64,000 nt of DNA from contig NZ_BOOZ01000004.1 of assembly GCF_016863495.1 (NCBI RefSeq), positions 301,218 to 365,217 on the forward strand. The letters run 5' to 3'. Below, in pieces: positions 6,942 through 16,163 of the stretch. The notes below the pieces were generated by a model. It was not told the origin of the DNA, ran no database searches, and saw nothing but the letters and a program-made list of their open reading frames with translations. Position 1 is the first letter of the stretch. The number at the start of each line of letters is the position of its first letter. Source of the DNA: Micromonospora andamanensis (GTDB lineage Bacteria > Actinomycetota > Actinomycetes > Mycobacteriales > Micromonosporaceae). Both the position numbers and the translations under genes were made by a program.

Positions 6942-9900
6942 TGGTCCTCCCCGGCGCGTAGGTGCGCGGCGGTGAGCCGTCGCCGCACACTGACCGACAC
7001 TGCGGCGCTGAATGCCAGGGCCAGCGCCAGCAGTCCGACGCCGGTACCCAGCACCGGCGGCCAGTCGACAGTGAGTAATGGCGGAGGATCGGGGCGGTCC
7101 GCCGACGGGGTCAGGATCACCAGCGGGGCCATCGTCGCCGCCACCCCGACGCCCACGGCCAACCCCACCAGCACACCCATGCCGGCGAGGAACGCCTGCT
7201 CGGCCAGCAACGACCGGGCCACCAGGCGGTGACCCGCGCCGAGGGTGTGCAGCACCGCCAGTTCCCTGGCCCGGCGCCGTGCCGTGGCGCTGACGTCCAC
7301 GGCCACGCCCACCGTGGCCAGCAGCACCGCGGCCAGGGCGGCGACGAAGAGCGCGCCACGGGCACCCACGCCGAACGGGTCGCGAGCCAGCTCGTCGGCG
7401 ACGTCCTGACGATCCAGCACGGTCAGGTCGTCGAGCGCGGCGGCCGCCCCGGCGACCTGTGCCGCCGCACCCGGCCGGACGGCGACCCACCACTCCTGGG
7501 GCGCGCGGACGATGCCGCGCTCGTGAAACAGCCGGGTCCGCAACGACGGCAGGTCGACAAGCAACGCGGCGTCCCGCACGTCGCCGGGCAGCGCCGCGAC
7601 CCGGTCCACCACCACGACGTCGACCTCGGCGCCACCCAGGAACAGCCGGGTCTGTGCCCCGACGTCGACGTGCAGCATGTCCAGCGCCGCACCGGTGGCG
7701 ACCAGCGGCACCCGGCCCGGCCCGGCGGTCCGGGTGACGGCCATCTGCACAGGGGTGTTCCGGGCGAACCAGCCCGCCGGTATGTCCCGTTCGTAGCGGC
7801 CGGCCAGCGTGGTGCCGGAAACCGTCCCCGCAGTCGTCGCGCCCGCGCGGTCGACAAGGTGCCACGCCCCGTCCGTGGCCAGGTCCACAGGCGTGCCAGC
7901 GGTGGAGTCCGGGCTGGCCCGTAGGTCCGACAACCGCCAGTCGAGGCTCAGCCGCGGGGCACCGAGGGTATCGGCGGTGAAGCCGGCCAACCGCCACGGT
8001 TCGTCGCTGGCCGGCAACTCGGCGGAGAACCGCAGCGGCTCACCACCCCAGCCGGTGGAGCCCAGGGTCACCCGACGGTGCTCGCCGCGGGCGTCGCTGA
8101 GCACCATCTCGTGGCGGATGGGCACGCCACTGTCGACGTCACCGCGAGTACGTAGTTGGCCGGTCAGCCGCCGGGTACCCACCGGCAACACCGTCTGCGG
8201 CGCCTGCACCCGCGCGTCGGCGAGGCCGCCGAGCAGCCGTTCGGTGGACCCACCGGCCAGGTCCGAACGTAGCCGCAGCACCCCGTCGGCGGCATCGGCG
8301 TCCACCGCCACCATGGTGGCCGGTTCGGTGCCGGACCCGAGACGTGCCGGCTCCCGCCAGGCGGGCAGGACCGCCCGGGCCCCCGGGAGGGCGGCGAGCT
8401 GGTCCGCGCGGCCGTCGGAGGCGGCACCCTTGGCCTCGGTCAGGCGCAGGTCGGCACCGACCCGGTGGGCGGCCTGGTCGTCGAGGGAACGTTGCGAGGT
8501 CCCGGCGAGGGACCAGGCCAGGGTGCCGACCGCCACGGCGAGGGCGAGCAGCAGCACCGGGCCGGCGTGCGGACGCCGGCCGGTCTGCCAGGTACCGAGC
8601 ATCACGGCGGTCCACGGCCGGCGGTCCACCCAGCGTTCCGTAAGCCGCACCAGCGGCGGCAGCAGCCGCAACGCGAGCACCGCCCCGGCCAGCACACCGA
8701 GCGTCGGCGCGGCCGCCAGCAGTGGATCGACGCCCAGTTCACCGCCGCGGGACCGGGACACTGGGGACGAGTACCTGCTCAGTTGGTACCAGCTGAGCAG
8801 GGCCAGGCCGACGAGCAGGACGTCCAGCCCAGCTCGCTGCACCATGCCCCGCCGGCTCGGGCGGGAGCGGCTGGCCAGGTCCGCGACGTAACTGTCGCCC
8901 CGACGCAGACTCGGACCGATCATCGCGGCCGCGCAGCCGGCGGCCGCGAGCCCGGCCACCAGCCACACCGTCGGGTCGGCCCAGTCCGGCCGTAGCGAGA
9001 CGGCGGCGAGCCCGGGCAGCCGGTCGGCCAGCCCCAGCAGCTCCATCACCAGAGGCGGGGCGAGGACCACGGCCGGCAGGACGACCAGGGCGGCCTCCCG
9101 GGCGGTCAGCCCGGCCACCTGCCAGCGGGCGGCACCTCGGGCGCGCAGCAGTGCCGTCTCACCCCGCCGGTGCTCGGTGAGCAGGATCGCCACGAGCAGG
9201 AGCGCGTAGCCGCCGAGCACCACCACCAGCAGCATCGGGGTGACCAGGGCGGACCGGCCGACGAGGGTGGTCTGGCGCAGCCGCTGCACCAGGTCCACCA
9301 GGTCACCGCTGACCACCGCCGATTCACCGAGACCGGCCTCGGCCGGGCTGCTCGTGGTGATCCTGCCGGCGGCGTCGGCGAGCCGGTCCAGGGCGGTCGG
9401 GCCGACCCCGGCCAGATCGGGCTCGACCAGCCAGCCGGCGGAGGCGTTGGCCAGAAAATTGGTGACAAAGTCGTCCCGGGACACCGTCATCGGGCCGTAG
9501 GTGGCCGCCTGCGGCAGCGAACCGGTCGTCGTCTCCGGCGCCAACCGCCAGTACGCGGCGTCCGGGTCGACCGGGGTGAACACACCCGTCACGACTACCT
9601 CGGTGACCTGTCCGCTGAGCCCGTCGGTGATCGGGATGCGGTCGCCGACGCCCACCCGCAGCGTCGTCGCCGCCACCTCGGCGATCGCGGTCTGCACCGG
9701 GTCGGCCCCGGTCTGCGGCCACGACCCGGCGCTCAACCGGGCGTGCGCGGGCAGATCGTCGAGGAACATCACCGACGCGTAGGTGGCCCCGCTGCGGTCG
9801 GCGACGGCGTCGCCGGTGTCGCCGCGCAGCTGTCGACCGGCCGCGTACCCGGCGGTGCTGACCCGGGCAGGCAGCCCGGCCAGGTCGGCGGCGACCTGCT

Positions 9901-10138
9901 TCCGCAACGCGTCGTCACGGTCCCGCAGCGCCTCCCCGGTGCGGCCGGCGGAGGCGCGTACCAGGATCGAGCGTTCCTCGGCGGTGGCCGCGGTCAGCAC
10001 GTTGCGGGTGCCGGAGTCGACGACGTCCCGGTTGTACGCCGCCAGACCGGTGAGCGCGACGGTGGCCACCAACGCCGCCCCGGCGGCTGCCAGCAGCAGG
10101 CCCCTCGTGGCCCGGGCACGCCGCAACGCGAACCTCAT
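6938..10138 (-). CDS. FtsX-like ABC transporter permease (first gene of exporter operon)
   Basis: 1066 residues. Starts MRFALRRARATRGLLLAAAGAALVATVALTG with a basic N-terminus and a first membrane helix, followed by a large extracytoplasmic domain. A central FtsX bundle begins near SALVTPMLLVVVLGGYALLLVAI, contains ETALLRARGAARWQVA, and a second bundle lies at the C-terminus with ARELAVLHTLGAGHRLVARSLLAEQ. This is the two-times-four-helix permease layout of MacB/LolC-like exporters. It heads the four-gene minus-strand operon down to 2484. The 124 bases upstream carry its promoter, which I cannot pinpoint. Confidence 0.87.
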   Translation of the reverse strand: MRFALRRARATRGLLLAAAGAALVATVALTGLAAYNRDVVDSGTRNVLTAATAEERSILVRASAGRTGEALRDRDDALRKQVAADLAGLPARVSTAGYAAGRQLRGDTGDAVADRSGATYASVMFLDDLPAHARLSAGSWPQTGADPVQTAIAEVAATTLRVGVGDRIPITDGLSGQVTEVVVTGVFTPVDPDAAYWRLAPETTTGSLPQAATYGPMTVSRDDFVTNFLANASAGWLVEPDLAGVGPTALDRLADAAGRITTSSPAEAGLGESAVVSGDLVDLVQRLRQTTLVGRSALVTPMLLVVVLGGYALLLVAILLTEHRRGETALLRARGAARWQVAGLTAREAALVVLPAVVLAPPLVMELLGLADRLPGLAAVSLRPDWADPTVWLVAGLAAAGCAAAMIGPSLRRGDSYVADLASRSRPSRRGMVQRAGLDVLLVGLALLSWYQLSRYSSPVSRSRGGELGVDPLLAAAPTLGVLAGAVLALRLLPPLVRLTERWVDRRPWTAVMLGTWQTGRRPHAGPVLLLALAVAVGTLAWSLAGTSQRSLDDQAAHRVGADLRLTEAKGAASDGRADQLAALPGARAVLPAWREPARLGSGTEPATMVAVDADAADGVLRLRSDLAGGSTERLLGGLADARVQAPQTVLPVGTRRLTGQLRTRGDVDSGVPIRHEMVLSDARGEHRRVTLGSTGWGGEPLRFSAELPASDEPWRLAGFTADTLGAPRLSLDWRLSDLRASPDSTAGTPVDLATDGAWHLVDRAGATTAGTVSGTTLAGRYERDIPAGWFARNTPVQMAVTRTAGPGRVPLVATGAALDMLHVDVGAQTRLFLGGAEVDVVVVDRVAALPGDVRDAALLVDLPSLRTRLFHERGIVRAPQEWWVAVRPGAAAQVAGAAAALDDLTVLDRQDVADELARDPFGVGARGALFVAALAAVLLATVGVAVDVSATARRRARELAVLHTLGAGHRLVARSLLAEQAFLAGMGVLVGLAVGVGVAATMAPLVILTPSADRPDPPPLLTVDWPPVLGTGVGLLALALAFSAAVSVSVRRRLTAAHLRAGEDQ

Positions 10139-10262
10139 GTTCCTGTACCCCCGTCAGTTCGCGGGCCGAGGTGGCCCCTGGTTACTGCCGTCGTGTACCA
10201 GAAGGGGCCGAGTCCCGGGAAAGGTTCGCAGCGGTGATCATTTCGTTATGCAGGACGCGGCC

Positions 10263-10994
10263 TCAGGTGCCGGGCGCTCCGCTGCCGGGGCCCAGGTCAC
10301 CGGCGCGGTGGTGCCGCCGACAGAGCACCTGGTAGCGCACGTCGGCGGTGTCGACCGTGTCGCCGATCACGACCTGGGCGCCCTCGCGGGCCACCTGCCC
10401 GTCGGCGACGCGGGCGTTGAGCAGGCCCTCGCGACCGCACCAGCAGAGCACCTCGACCTGGATCCGGGCGACCGAGTCGGCCAGTTCGAACAACCGCTGC
10501 GCCGCCGGGAACAGGCTGGAGCGGAAGTCGGTGGCCAGACCGAAGGCGTACACGTCGACGTCGTAGCTGTCGACCAGGTCGGCCATCTGCTCCACGTGCT
10601 CGACCGAGTAGAAGCTGGCCTCGTCACAGATCAGGTAGTCCACCCGTACGCCGTCGGCCCAGGCGTCGCGCACCAGGGTGCGCAGGTCGAGCGCGTCGGT
10701 CACCTCGATGGCCTCGTGGGCCAGTCCGATGCGGGTGGTCACCTGCGGCCCGAGCGAACGGTCGATGCGGGTGGTGACAAGTCCCCGGCGTCCCTGCCGG
10801 GCATGGTTGTAGTTCATCTGCAGCGCCATCGTGGACTTGCCGCAGTCCATCGGCCCCCAGTAGAACCGCAGCGCGGCGGCGTGCGCCGGCCGCCCGTCGA
10901 CACCGCGGGCGGCGACACACCCGGCCGGGTTGTCGTCCTCACCGGGCAGCGGTGGGCGGGCCAGGCAGGTCGGTACGGCATCGTCGGTCGTCAC
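10263..10994 (-). CDS. tdk: Thymidine kinase (type II)
   Basis: 243 residues from GTG 10994. The core begins LRFYWGPMDCGKSTMALQ, a P-loop variant of type II thymidine kinases, followed by VDYLICDEASFYS (lid/Walker B region with the catalytic Glu) and FGLATDFRSSLFPAAQRLFELAD, the nucleoside-binding segment. The C-terminal zinc ribbon is visible as CWCGREGLLNARV with a later CRRHH. The enzyme phosphorylates thymidine to dTMP in pyrimidine salvage. The N-terminus is about 30 residues longer than E. coli Tdk, and the true start could be internal to my call. Confidence 0.88.
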   Translation of the reverse strand: MTTDDAVPTCLARPPLPGEDDNPAGCVAARGVDGRPAHAAALRFYWGPMDCGKSTMALQMNYNHARQGRRGLVTTRIDRSLGPQVTTRIGLAHEAIEVTDALDLRTLVRDAWADGVRVDYLICDEASFYSVEHVEQMADLVDSYDVDVYAFGLATDFRSSLFPAAQRLFELADSVARIQVEVLCWCGREGLLNARVADGQVAREGAQVVIGDTVDTADVRYQVLCRRHHRAGDLGPGSGAPGT

Positions 10995-11078
10995 GGACCG
11001 GCAGCCTAGTGCGGCAGGCACCCGACACGCGCGGGTGGTCGGCCGACGGTGTCGATCATCGCAGCGACGCCCGCCGGG

Positions 11079-12473
11079 TCAGAGCACCCGGGGCGGGGTG
11101 TTGCCGGCGGCGACGATGGCCCGCCGGATCGGCACCGCCAGCAGCAGCAGGAAGCCCACCACGAAGAAGATCAGCAGCGAGACCAGACCGACCCGGTAGG
11201 AGTTGGTGAGCTGGAACACCAGGCCGAACGCGAGTGGGCCGAGCCAACTGGTGCCCTTGTCGCTGATCTCGTAGAAGCCGTAGTACTCGCCCTCCTTGCC
11301 GGCCGGGATCAGCTGACTGAACAGGGACCGGCTCAGTGCCTGACTGCCGCCCAGGACCAGGCCGATGGCCGCGCCGAGCACCATGAACGGCAGCGGCGCC
11401 TCGGCCGGCAACCGGAACGCCGCGATGATCACCGCCGTCCACAGCACCAGGCTGAGCAGCACCGTCTTCCAGGCCCCGATCCGCCCCGCCAGGGCACCCA
11501 GCCCCAGCGCACCGCCGAAGGCCAGGAACTGCACAAGCAGGATCGTCACGATCAGAGTGCTCTGCCCCAGCCGCAGCTCCTCGGTGCCGTACTGGCTGGC
11601 CAGGGTGATCACCGTCTGGATGCCGTCGTTGTAGACCAGGAACGCCAGCAGGAAGAACAGCGTCAGCGGGTACGCCTTGATCTCCCGCAGAGTGCGGCCG
11701 AGCTGCCGGAACCCGTCGGTGAGCACGTTGCTGCGGCCACCGGCGGCCAGCGCGGCGGCGGTGGGGTGCTCCCGCAGCCAGCGCAGCGGCACCAGGGTGA
11801 ACGCCGCCCACCACAGCCCGGCCGAGACGATCGACCAGCGGGCCAGATCCAGGGTGCGCTCGGCGGTGCCGTTGTCGAACGACTGCACCGCGACGAGGTT
11901 CAACGCCAGCAGCAGACCGCCGCCCAGGTAGCCGAGCGCCCAGCCCCGGCTGGAGATCGCGTCGCGCTCGTCCGGCCCGCCCAGTTGCGGCAGGAACGAG
12001 TTGTACACCACGATCGCCGCGCCGAAGCTGATGTTGGCGACCACGAACAGCCCGCCACCGAGCAGGTACCGGTCGCCGGTGACGAAGAGCATCCCGACTG
12101 TCGCGGCGGCACCGGTGTACGCCGTGGCGGCCAGCAGCCGCTTCTTGTGCAGCGACCGGTCGGCGATCGCGCCGATCACCGGCAGCACGAAGACCGTCAG
12201 CAGCACCGACAGGGAGATCAGGTACGGGTAGTACGACCCGGCGGCCACCTTGACGCCGAGCGGGTACACGTACCCGGCGCACTCGTCCGCGCCGAGTTCA
12301 CACCCGGCGGCCACCTCGGCCACGCTTGTCAGGAACGGCCCGAGGAAGACCGTGATGACCGTGGTCTGGAAGGCCGAGTTCGCCCAGTCGTAGAAGTACC
12401 AGCCGGTGCGCTCGCGCCTGGTGCTGCGCGGTGGCGGGATGTCCTGCGCCGCCGGGGTGACCGTCTCGGCCAT
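11079..12473 (-). CDS. MFS transporter of the Atg22-like (UMF1) family
   Basis: 464 residues with about twelve membrane helices. The start of the core, GWYFYDWANSAFQTTVITVFLGPFL, is the hallmark of the Atg22-like family (YDWANSAF), and the A-loop motif reads GAIADRSLHKKRLL. Family members export amino acids or other small molecules; the substrate here is unknown. An insertion rich in charged residues and two cysteines (AGCELGADECAG) lies in the first outside loop. The stop is at 11079 and the gene stands alone on the minus strand, 21 bases before glpQ-like DNA. Confidence 0.82.
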   Translation of the reverse strand: MAETVTPAAQDIPPPRSTRRERTGWYFYDWANSAFQTTVITVFLGPFLTSVAEVAAGCELGADECAGYVYPLGVKVAAGSYYPYLISLSVLLTVFVLPVIGAIADRSLHKKRLLAATAYTGAAATVGMLFVTGDRYLLGGGLFVVANISFGAAIVVYNSFLPQLGGPDERDAISSRGWALGYLGGGLLLALNLVAVQSFDNGTAERTLDLARWSIVSAGLWWAAFTLVPLRWLREHPTAAALAAGGRSNVLTDGFRQLGRTLREIKAYPLTLFFLLAFLVYNDGIQTVITLASQYGTEELRLGQSTLIVTILLVQFLAFGGALGLGALAGRIGAWKTVLLSLVLWTAVIIAAFRLPAEAPLPFMVLGAAIGLVLGGSQALSRSLFSQLIPAGKEGEYYGFYEISDKGTSWLGPLAFGLVFQLTNSYRVGLVSLLIFFVVGFLLLLAVPIRRAIVAAGNTPPRVL

Positions 12474-12494
12474 GGGGGTCCTCCGCCCAGGTGT

Positions 12495-13265
12495 TCAGGC
12501 GGCCCAGTGGCCGCGGCTGCGGTAGACGTCGCGCAGCACGTCGACGTGGTCGGTCATGATGCCATCAACACCAAGATCAAGTAACTCGTGCATCTCGGCA
12601 GGTTCGTCGATCGTCCAGACGTGCACCTGCAGGCCGAGCCGGTGGGCCGTCCGCAGGAAGCGACCGTCGACCACCGGCACCCGGCCGTAACGCACCGGCA
12701 CCTGCGCGGCCACCACCGACGGCGGTAACCGCAGTGGCCGCCCGGTCCACGAGGCCCACCGCAGCCGGGCCACCCCGCGTACCCCGAGACTGGTGGCGAC
12801 CCGACCGCCGGTCAACGCCCGCAACCGGGTCAGCCGGGCGTCGCTGAACGAGGCCAGCAGCACCCGGTCGCCGGCACCGGCCCGGTGGACGGTGGTCACC
12901 GTGGGCGTCACGCCGGCATCGGACTTGACGTCGATGTTGAAGCGCACCTGGGGCCACGCGTCGAGCACCTCGTCCAGGCGCGGCACCACGGCGGAGCCGC
13001 CGACGCGCACCGTGGCCAGGTCGGCCCAGCGCATCGCACCCACCCGGCCACGTTGCCCGGTGACCCGCTCCAGGGTGTCGTCGTGGAACACCACGGCCAC
13101 CCCGTCGACGGTGCCGTGCACGTCGGTCTCGACGTACCGGTAGCCCAGCTCCACCGCCCGGGCGAAGGCGGCTGCGGTGTTCTCGTCGCCGTCGGCGGCG
13201 CCGCCGCGGTGCGCGAAGGCCAGCGGGGCGGGCGCGTCGAGGTAGGGGTGCGCGGTCGTGGGCAC
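12495..13265 (-). CDS. glpQ: Glycerophosphodiester phosphodiesterase
   Basis: 256 residues from GTG 13265. Contains the GDPD catalytic signature: LAFAHRGGAADGDENTAAAF near the N-terminus with the first catalytic His, ETDVHGTVDGVAVVFHDDTL with metal ligands and the second His, then FNIDVKSD and, at the C-terminus, VWTIDEPAEMHELLDLGVDGIMTD across two pieces. It hydrolyses glycerophosphodiesters to sn-glycerol 3-phosphate and an alcohol. No signal peptide is seen, so it is cytoplasmic. It is divergent from the membrane protein gene at 13426. Confidence 0.92.
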   Translation of the reverse strand: MPTTAHPYLDAPAPLAFAHRGGAADGDENTAAAFARAVELGYRYVETDVHGTVDGVAVVFHDDTLERVTGQRGRVGAMRWADLATVRVGGSAVVPRLDEVLDAWPQVRFNIDVKSDAGVTPTVTTVHRAGAGDRVLLASFSDARLTRLRALTGGRVATSLGVRGVARLRWASWTGRPLRLPPSVVAAQVPVRYGRVPVVDGRFLRTAHRLGLQVHVWTIDEPAEMHELLDLGVDGIMTDHVDVLRDVYRSRGHWAA

Positions 13266-13425
13266 GCGGCGCAGTATGCCTGGCCCCGGTGACCGTCCGG
13301 TGGCGGCCTGGCGGCGAGCCGGATTCGTCAGGTCGTCCACGCACCCACTCGTACCCGCTGGTGACTGCCAGATGCCGGACAGTAATCTTCCCCGCTCGGC
13401 CGACGCTGGCGAGAATGCCCCGGTG

Positions 13426-14094
13426 ATGGCGTGGACGGATCCCGCACAGCGACGTGACGACACGTCCCCGGCGCCGGCGGCGTTGACCATCCGTCCCGTG
13501 CACGCGCTGCCCGGGCGGGTTCCGTCGCCGCGCCGCACGAGGACCAGGCAGATCCCGTCCGGCTTCGGGGCGTTGCTGGCGACGACGCTTGTCGTCGGCA
13601 GCCCCTGGGGATACGAGGCGATCCGGGAGCTGAGCATCCGTCTGCCCCGGGCCGACGGCCCGGCCGGGATCGTCACGACCATGCTCGACGCGATGTTGCT
13701 GGGTCTGTCGTGGCTGCGGTGGGGCAGCGCCGACGGTCCGGAGACGCTGTCCGGCTATCAACTCGCGCAGAACGCCCAGGTGGCGCTGTTCCTCCTGATC
13801 GTGTTGGTGGTGCTGCGCAGGCTGACCGCCGGGGCCCCGCCGTCACGGGCGTACCGGTTCTTCGGCACGCTCGGCGCCACTGTGGTGGCGGCGCTGCTCG
13901 CCACGGTCGGTGGCGTCCTGGTGCACCTGGCCGTCGACACCGGCATCTACGTCGGGTCGGCCATGCGCGGGGAACTGTTCAACGAACTGATCCGGGCGCT
14001 GCTGTGCGGCCTCGTCGTCGGTCTGCTGCTGGCGGCGGTGTCGACCCGACGGCCCCGGTCCCGACCGACCGTCCCCGGCCTGGGAGGCAACTGA
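13426..14094 (+). CDS. Four-helix membrane protein of unknown function, first gene of an amyloid-motif unit
   Basis: 222 residues from ATG 13426 (GTG 13423 adjoins it; an ATG at 13372 is also open). A proline- and arginine-rich cytoplasmic N-terminus of about 45 residues precedes hydrophobic segments around GFGALLATTLVVGSPWG, AQVALFLLIVLVVLRRL, LGATVVAALLATVGGVLVHL and IRALLCGLVVGLLLAAV. No known domain is recognised. It is one base away from the next gene, and that gene overlaps the third by ATGA, so the three are co-transcribed. Function unknown. Confidence 0.6.
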   Translation: MAWTDPAQRRDDTSPAPAALTIRPVHALPGRVPSPRRTRTRQIPSGFGALLATTLVVGSPWGYEAIRELSIRLPRADGPAGIVTTMLDAMLLGLSWLRWGSADGPETLSGYQLAQNAQVALFLLIVLVVLRRLTAGAPPSRAYRFFGTLGATVVAALLATVGGVLVHLAVDTGIYVGSAMRGELFNELIRALLCGLVVGLLLAAVSTRRPRSRPTVPGLGGN

Positions 14095-14095
14095 C

Positions 14096-15799
14096 ATGGT
14101 GATCCGACAGGTCACTCCCGAGGTGGCGACGGCGAACCCGGCGGACGTCACAAGCGAGGCGACCCGTTACCTGTGCGTGGCGGCACACACCGACGACACG
14201 TTCGCCGACTCGGTCCTGGCCGAGGTCTTCGACGACGAGCTGCGTGCGGTGGCGCCCTCGGTCGGGTTCGACCTGACCACCGTGCTGCGGCACTGCTTCG
14301 AGGCACGCCAGCGACGCATCCGCCGCGACGCCGGCCTGCTGATCGCCGGAGGCATGGCCCTGATGCTGGCGCCGCTGTGGACGCTGTTGGCCGCGGCGGT
14401 GCTGGCGATCAGCATGTCGCTGTCCCGGACGAACCGGCAGGGCCCGCTCGGTCCGCTCGCCTCGGTGCTTGCCCTCGTGGCGGCCACCGTGGTGTCGCTG
14501 TGGCTGCTGATCCAGTTCGCCGGGATCGACTCCGACGACGGCACGCTCAGCTGGACGGTCGGCCTGCCGTGGCTGGCGCTGGTGGCCGGCCTGGTCGCGT
14601 ACCTCATCCTCGTGATGCACCTGTTGGGCACCCGGCAGCTGCTCGTGGAGCGGCTGCGCCGTGGCCACTTCCAGCCCCCGGCGTCCGGCACCACCCCGGC
14701 GCCGCAGCGCCACGCCGCACGCCTGGCGGCTGTCGACACCGCGCAGCACGGCAACGTGACGATCTACAGCGGGTACACCCCGTTCGTCGGGCATGGCGCC
14801 CCGGTGGCCGGCTGGTCGTTCGCCCTGCCGATCCACCGGGCCGAGCCGCAGCTGTCCGGATCGCCGAGCGCCGACGCCGACGTACGGTTCGCCGTGGTGG
14901 ACCTGATCGACCATGTACGGCACCGGTTGGCGGCGATCCGGCTCGACCCGGCCGGCGATCCGGAGCTGAATCCGGAACGGCTCGCGGGGCTGGTGCTGGA
15001 GGACCGGGTCTTCGTCCACGGCGGTCTGCTGACCGACGATGCGCAGCTGCTGCCCGAGCGCAGCCAGATGCCCCGACAACGCTGGACCGACGAGCGGCTG
15101 CGGGCGGTGGCCAGCCGGCCGCAGGGCGCCGCCCGGCATTTCCTGTGCGCCCTGGTGCCGTCCTGGGGCGGTGAGGTGGTGGCCTGCACGTTCCTGCACT
15201 TCTCCACCGACGGTCGGGTGCTCTACCTGGAGTGCGCCCGGACCTTGCTGGAACCGCCCCGCTTCGAGTACCACGACGTGGACCGGTTGACCGAGTGGAT
15301 CCCGGTGCGCCAGTTCGTCCAGTTGTTCACCGGCGCCGCCGAGCAGTTGGTACCCACCGCCTTCGGCGCGCCGCTGCGCCTGGTACGCGACGGCGTCCAG
15401 GTGTTGCGTCACCAGATCCGGCAGTCGCGGTTCCGTCGGATGGCCCGTGAGGATCTCGGCTACGACTACGGTGCCCGCGCCGGGGTGCGGGAGATGGCCA
15501 CCGGGACCACCTACCACAACTACTTCCAGGTGCTCGACGCCGCGAAGCATCTCAAGGTGGTCGAGCGGCACGTGCTGGCGGCCATCGTCGACTTCCTGGA
15601 GGACCGGGGCGTGGACACCGCCGAGTTCCGTACCCGGCAGACGATGATCCTGAACCAGGGCGTGATCCAGACCGGTGGCCTCAGCGTCGTCGGCAACCAG
15701 GCGGTGGGTGCCGGGGCCCGGGCGGAGCAGCAGACCACCACAGAGCAGCCGTCGCCGCAGGGCACGGCCCGCCGAGCCGGCACCGGGAGGCCGTCATGA
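14096..15799 (+). CDS. Membrane protein with large cytoplasmic domain and C-terminal amyloid-like motif
   Basis: 567 residues. A short cytoplasmic head (1-75) precedes about three membrane helices between 80 and 180. A long soluble region of no family I can name follows, including a W-rich stretch (SWGGEVVACTFLHFSTDGR) and YDYGARAGVREMA. The last 50 residues are Gly/Gln/Asn rich: NQGVIQTGGLSVVGNQAVGAGA at 520-541 written in pieces as NQGVIQTGG and LSVVGNQAVGAGA. The same motif recurs in the next protein. This resembles amyloid signalling motifs that pair a sensor with an adjacent effector. Function is inference only. Confidence 0.65.
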   Translation: MVIRQVTPEVATANPADVTSEATRYLCVAAHTDDTFADSVLAEVFDDELRAVAPSVGFDLTTVLRHCFEARQRRIRRDAGLLIAGGMALMLAPLWTLLAAAVLAISMSLSRTNRQGPLGPLASVLALVAATVVSLWLLIQFAGIDSDDGTLSWTVGLPWLALVAGLVAYLILVMHLLGTRQLLVERLRRGHFQPPASGTTPAPQRHAARLAAVDTAQHGNVTIYSGYTPFVGHGAPVAGWSFALPIHRAEPQLSGSPSADADVRFAVVDLIDHVRHRLAAIRLDPAGDPELNPERLAGLVLEDRVFVHGGLLTDDAQLLPERSQMPRQRWTDERLRAVASRPQGAARHFLCALVPSWGGEVVACTFLHFSTDGRVLYLECARTLLEPPRFEYHDVDRLTEWIPVRQFVQLFTGAAEQLVPTAFGAPLRLVRDGVQVLRHQIRQSRFRRMAREDLGYDYGARAGVREMATGTTYHNYFQVLDAAKHLKVVERHVLAAIVDFLEDRGVDTAEFRTRQTMILNQGVIQTGGLSVVGNQAVGAGARAEQQTTTEQPSPQGTARRAGTGRPS

Positions 15800-16161
15800 C
15801 CACGTCCGACAACTCGATCAACTTCGGCATCCAGCAGTCGGGCGGGGTGAGTCAGGTCGGCAACCAGGCGGTGGGTCCGGGAGCACACGCGGTCGGCGGG
15901 ACGCTGTGGGCCACGGCACCGGGAGTGGACGTGCCGGCTCTGGTCGCCCAACTGGTGCAGACGCTCGACAAGCACCGTGACGAGTTGCCGGAGTCGGCCC
16001 GAGCGGTGGCCGCCGAACTGCGGGTCCAGCTGGCCCGCCCGGATCCGGAACCGGCCCGGGTGACAGCCCTGCTGCAGCGTCTGGCGGCGCTGGCCGCCCC
16101 GGTGGCACCTGTCGCCTCGGCGGTGACCGAGGTGCTGCGGGCGGTGCAGCAGGCGACCTGA
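15796..16161 (+). CDS. Small protein with N-terminal amyloid-like motif and helical C-terminus
   Basis: 121 residues, overlapping the upstream gene by ATGA. Residues 8-32 carry INFGIQQSGG then VSQVGNQAVGPGAHA, nearly the same pattern as the C-terminus of the upstream protein (shared Q-x-GG-x-S-x-VGNQAVG-x-GA). Residues 45-121 are predicted helical, with VPALVAQLVQTLDKHRDELP and a three-helix-like Ala/Leu-rich tail ending VTEVLRAVQQAT. The shared motif suggests the two proteins co-assemble through it. No known family is recognised. Confidence 0.65.
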   Translation: MTTSDNSINFGIQQSGGVSQVGNQAVGPGAHAVGGTLWATAPGVDVPALVAQLVQTLDKHRDELPESARAVAAELRVQLARPDPEPARVTALLQRLAALAAPVAPVASAVTEVLRAVQQAT

Positions 16162-16163
16162 GC

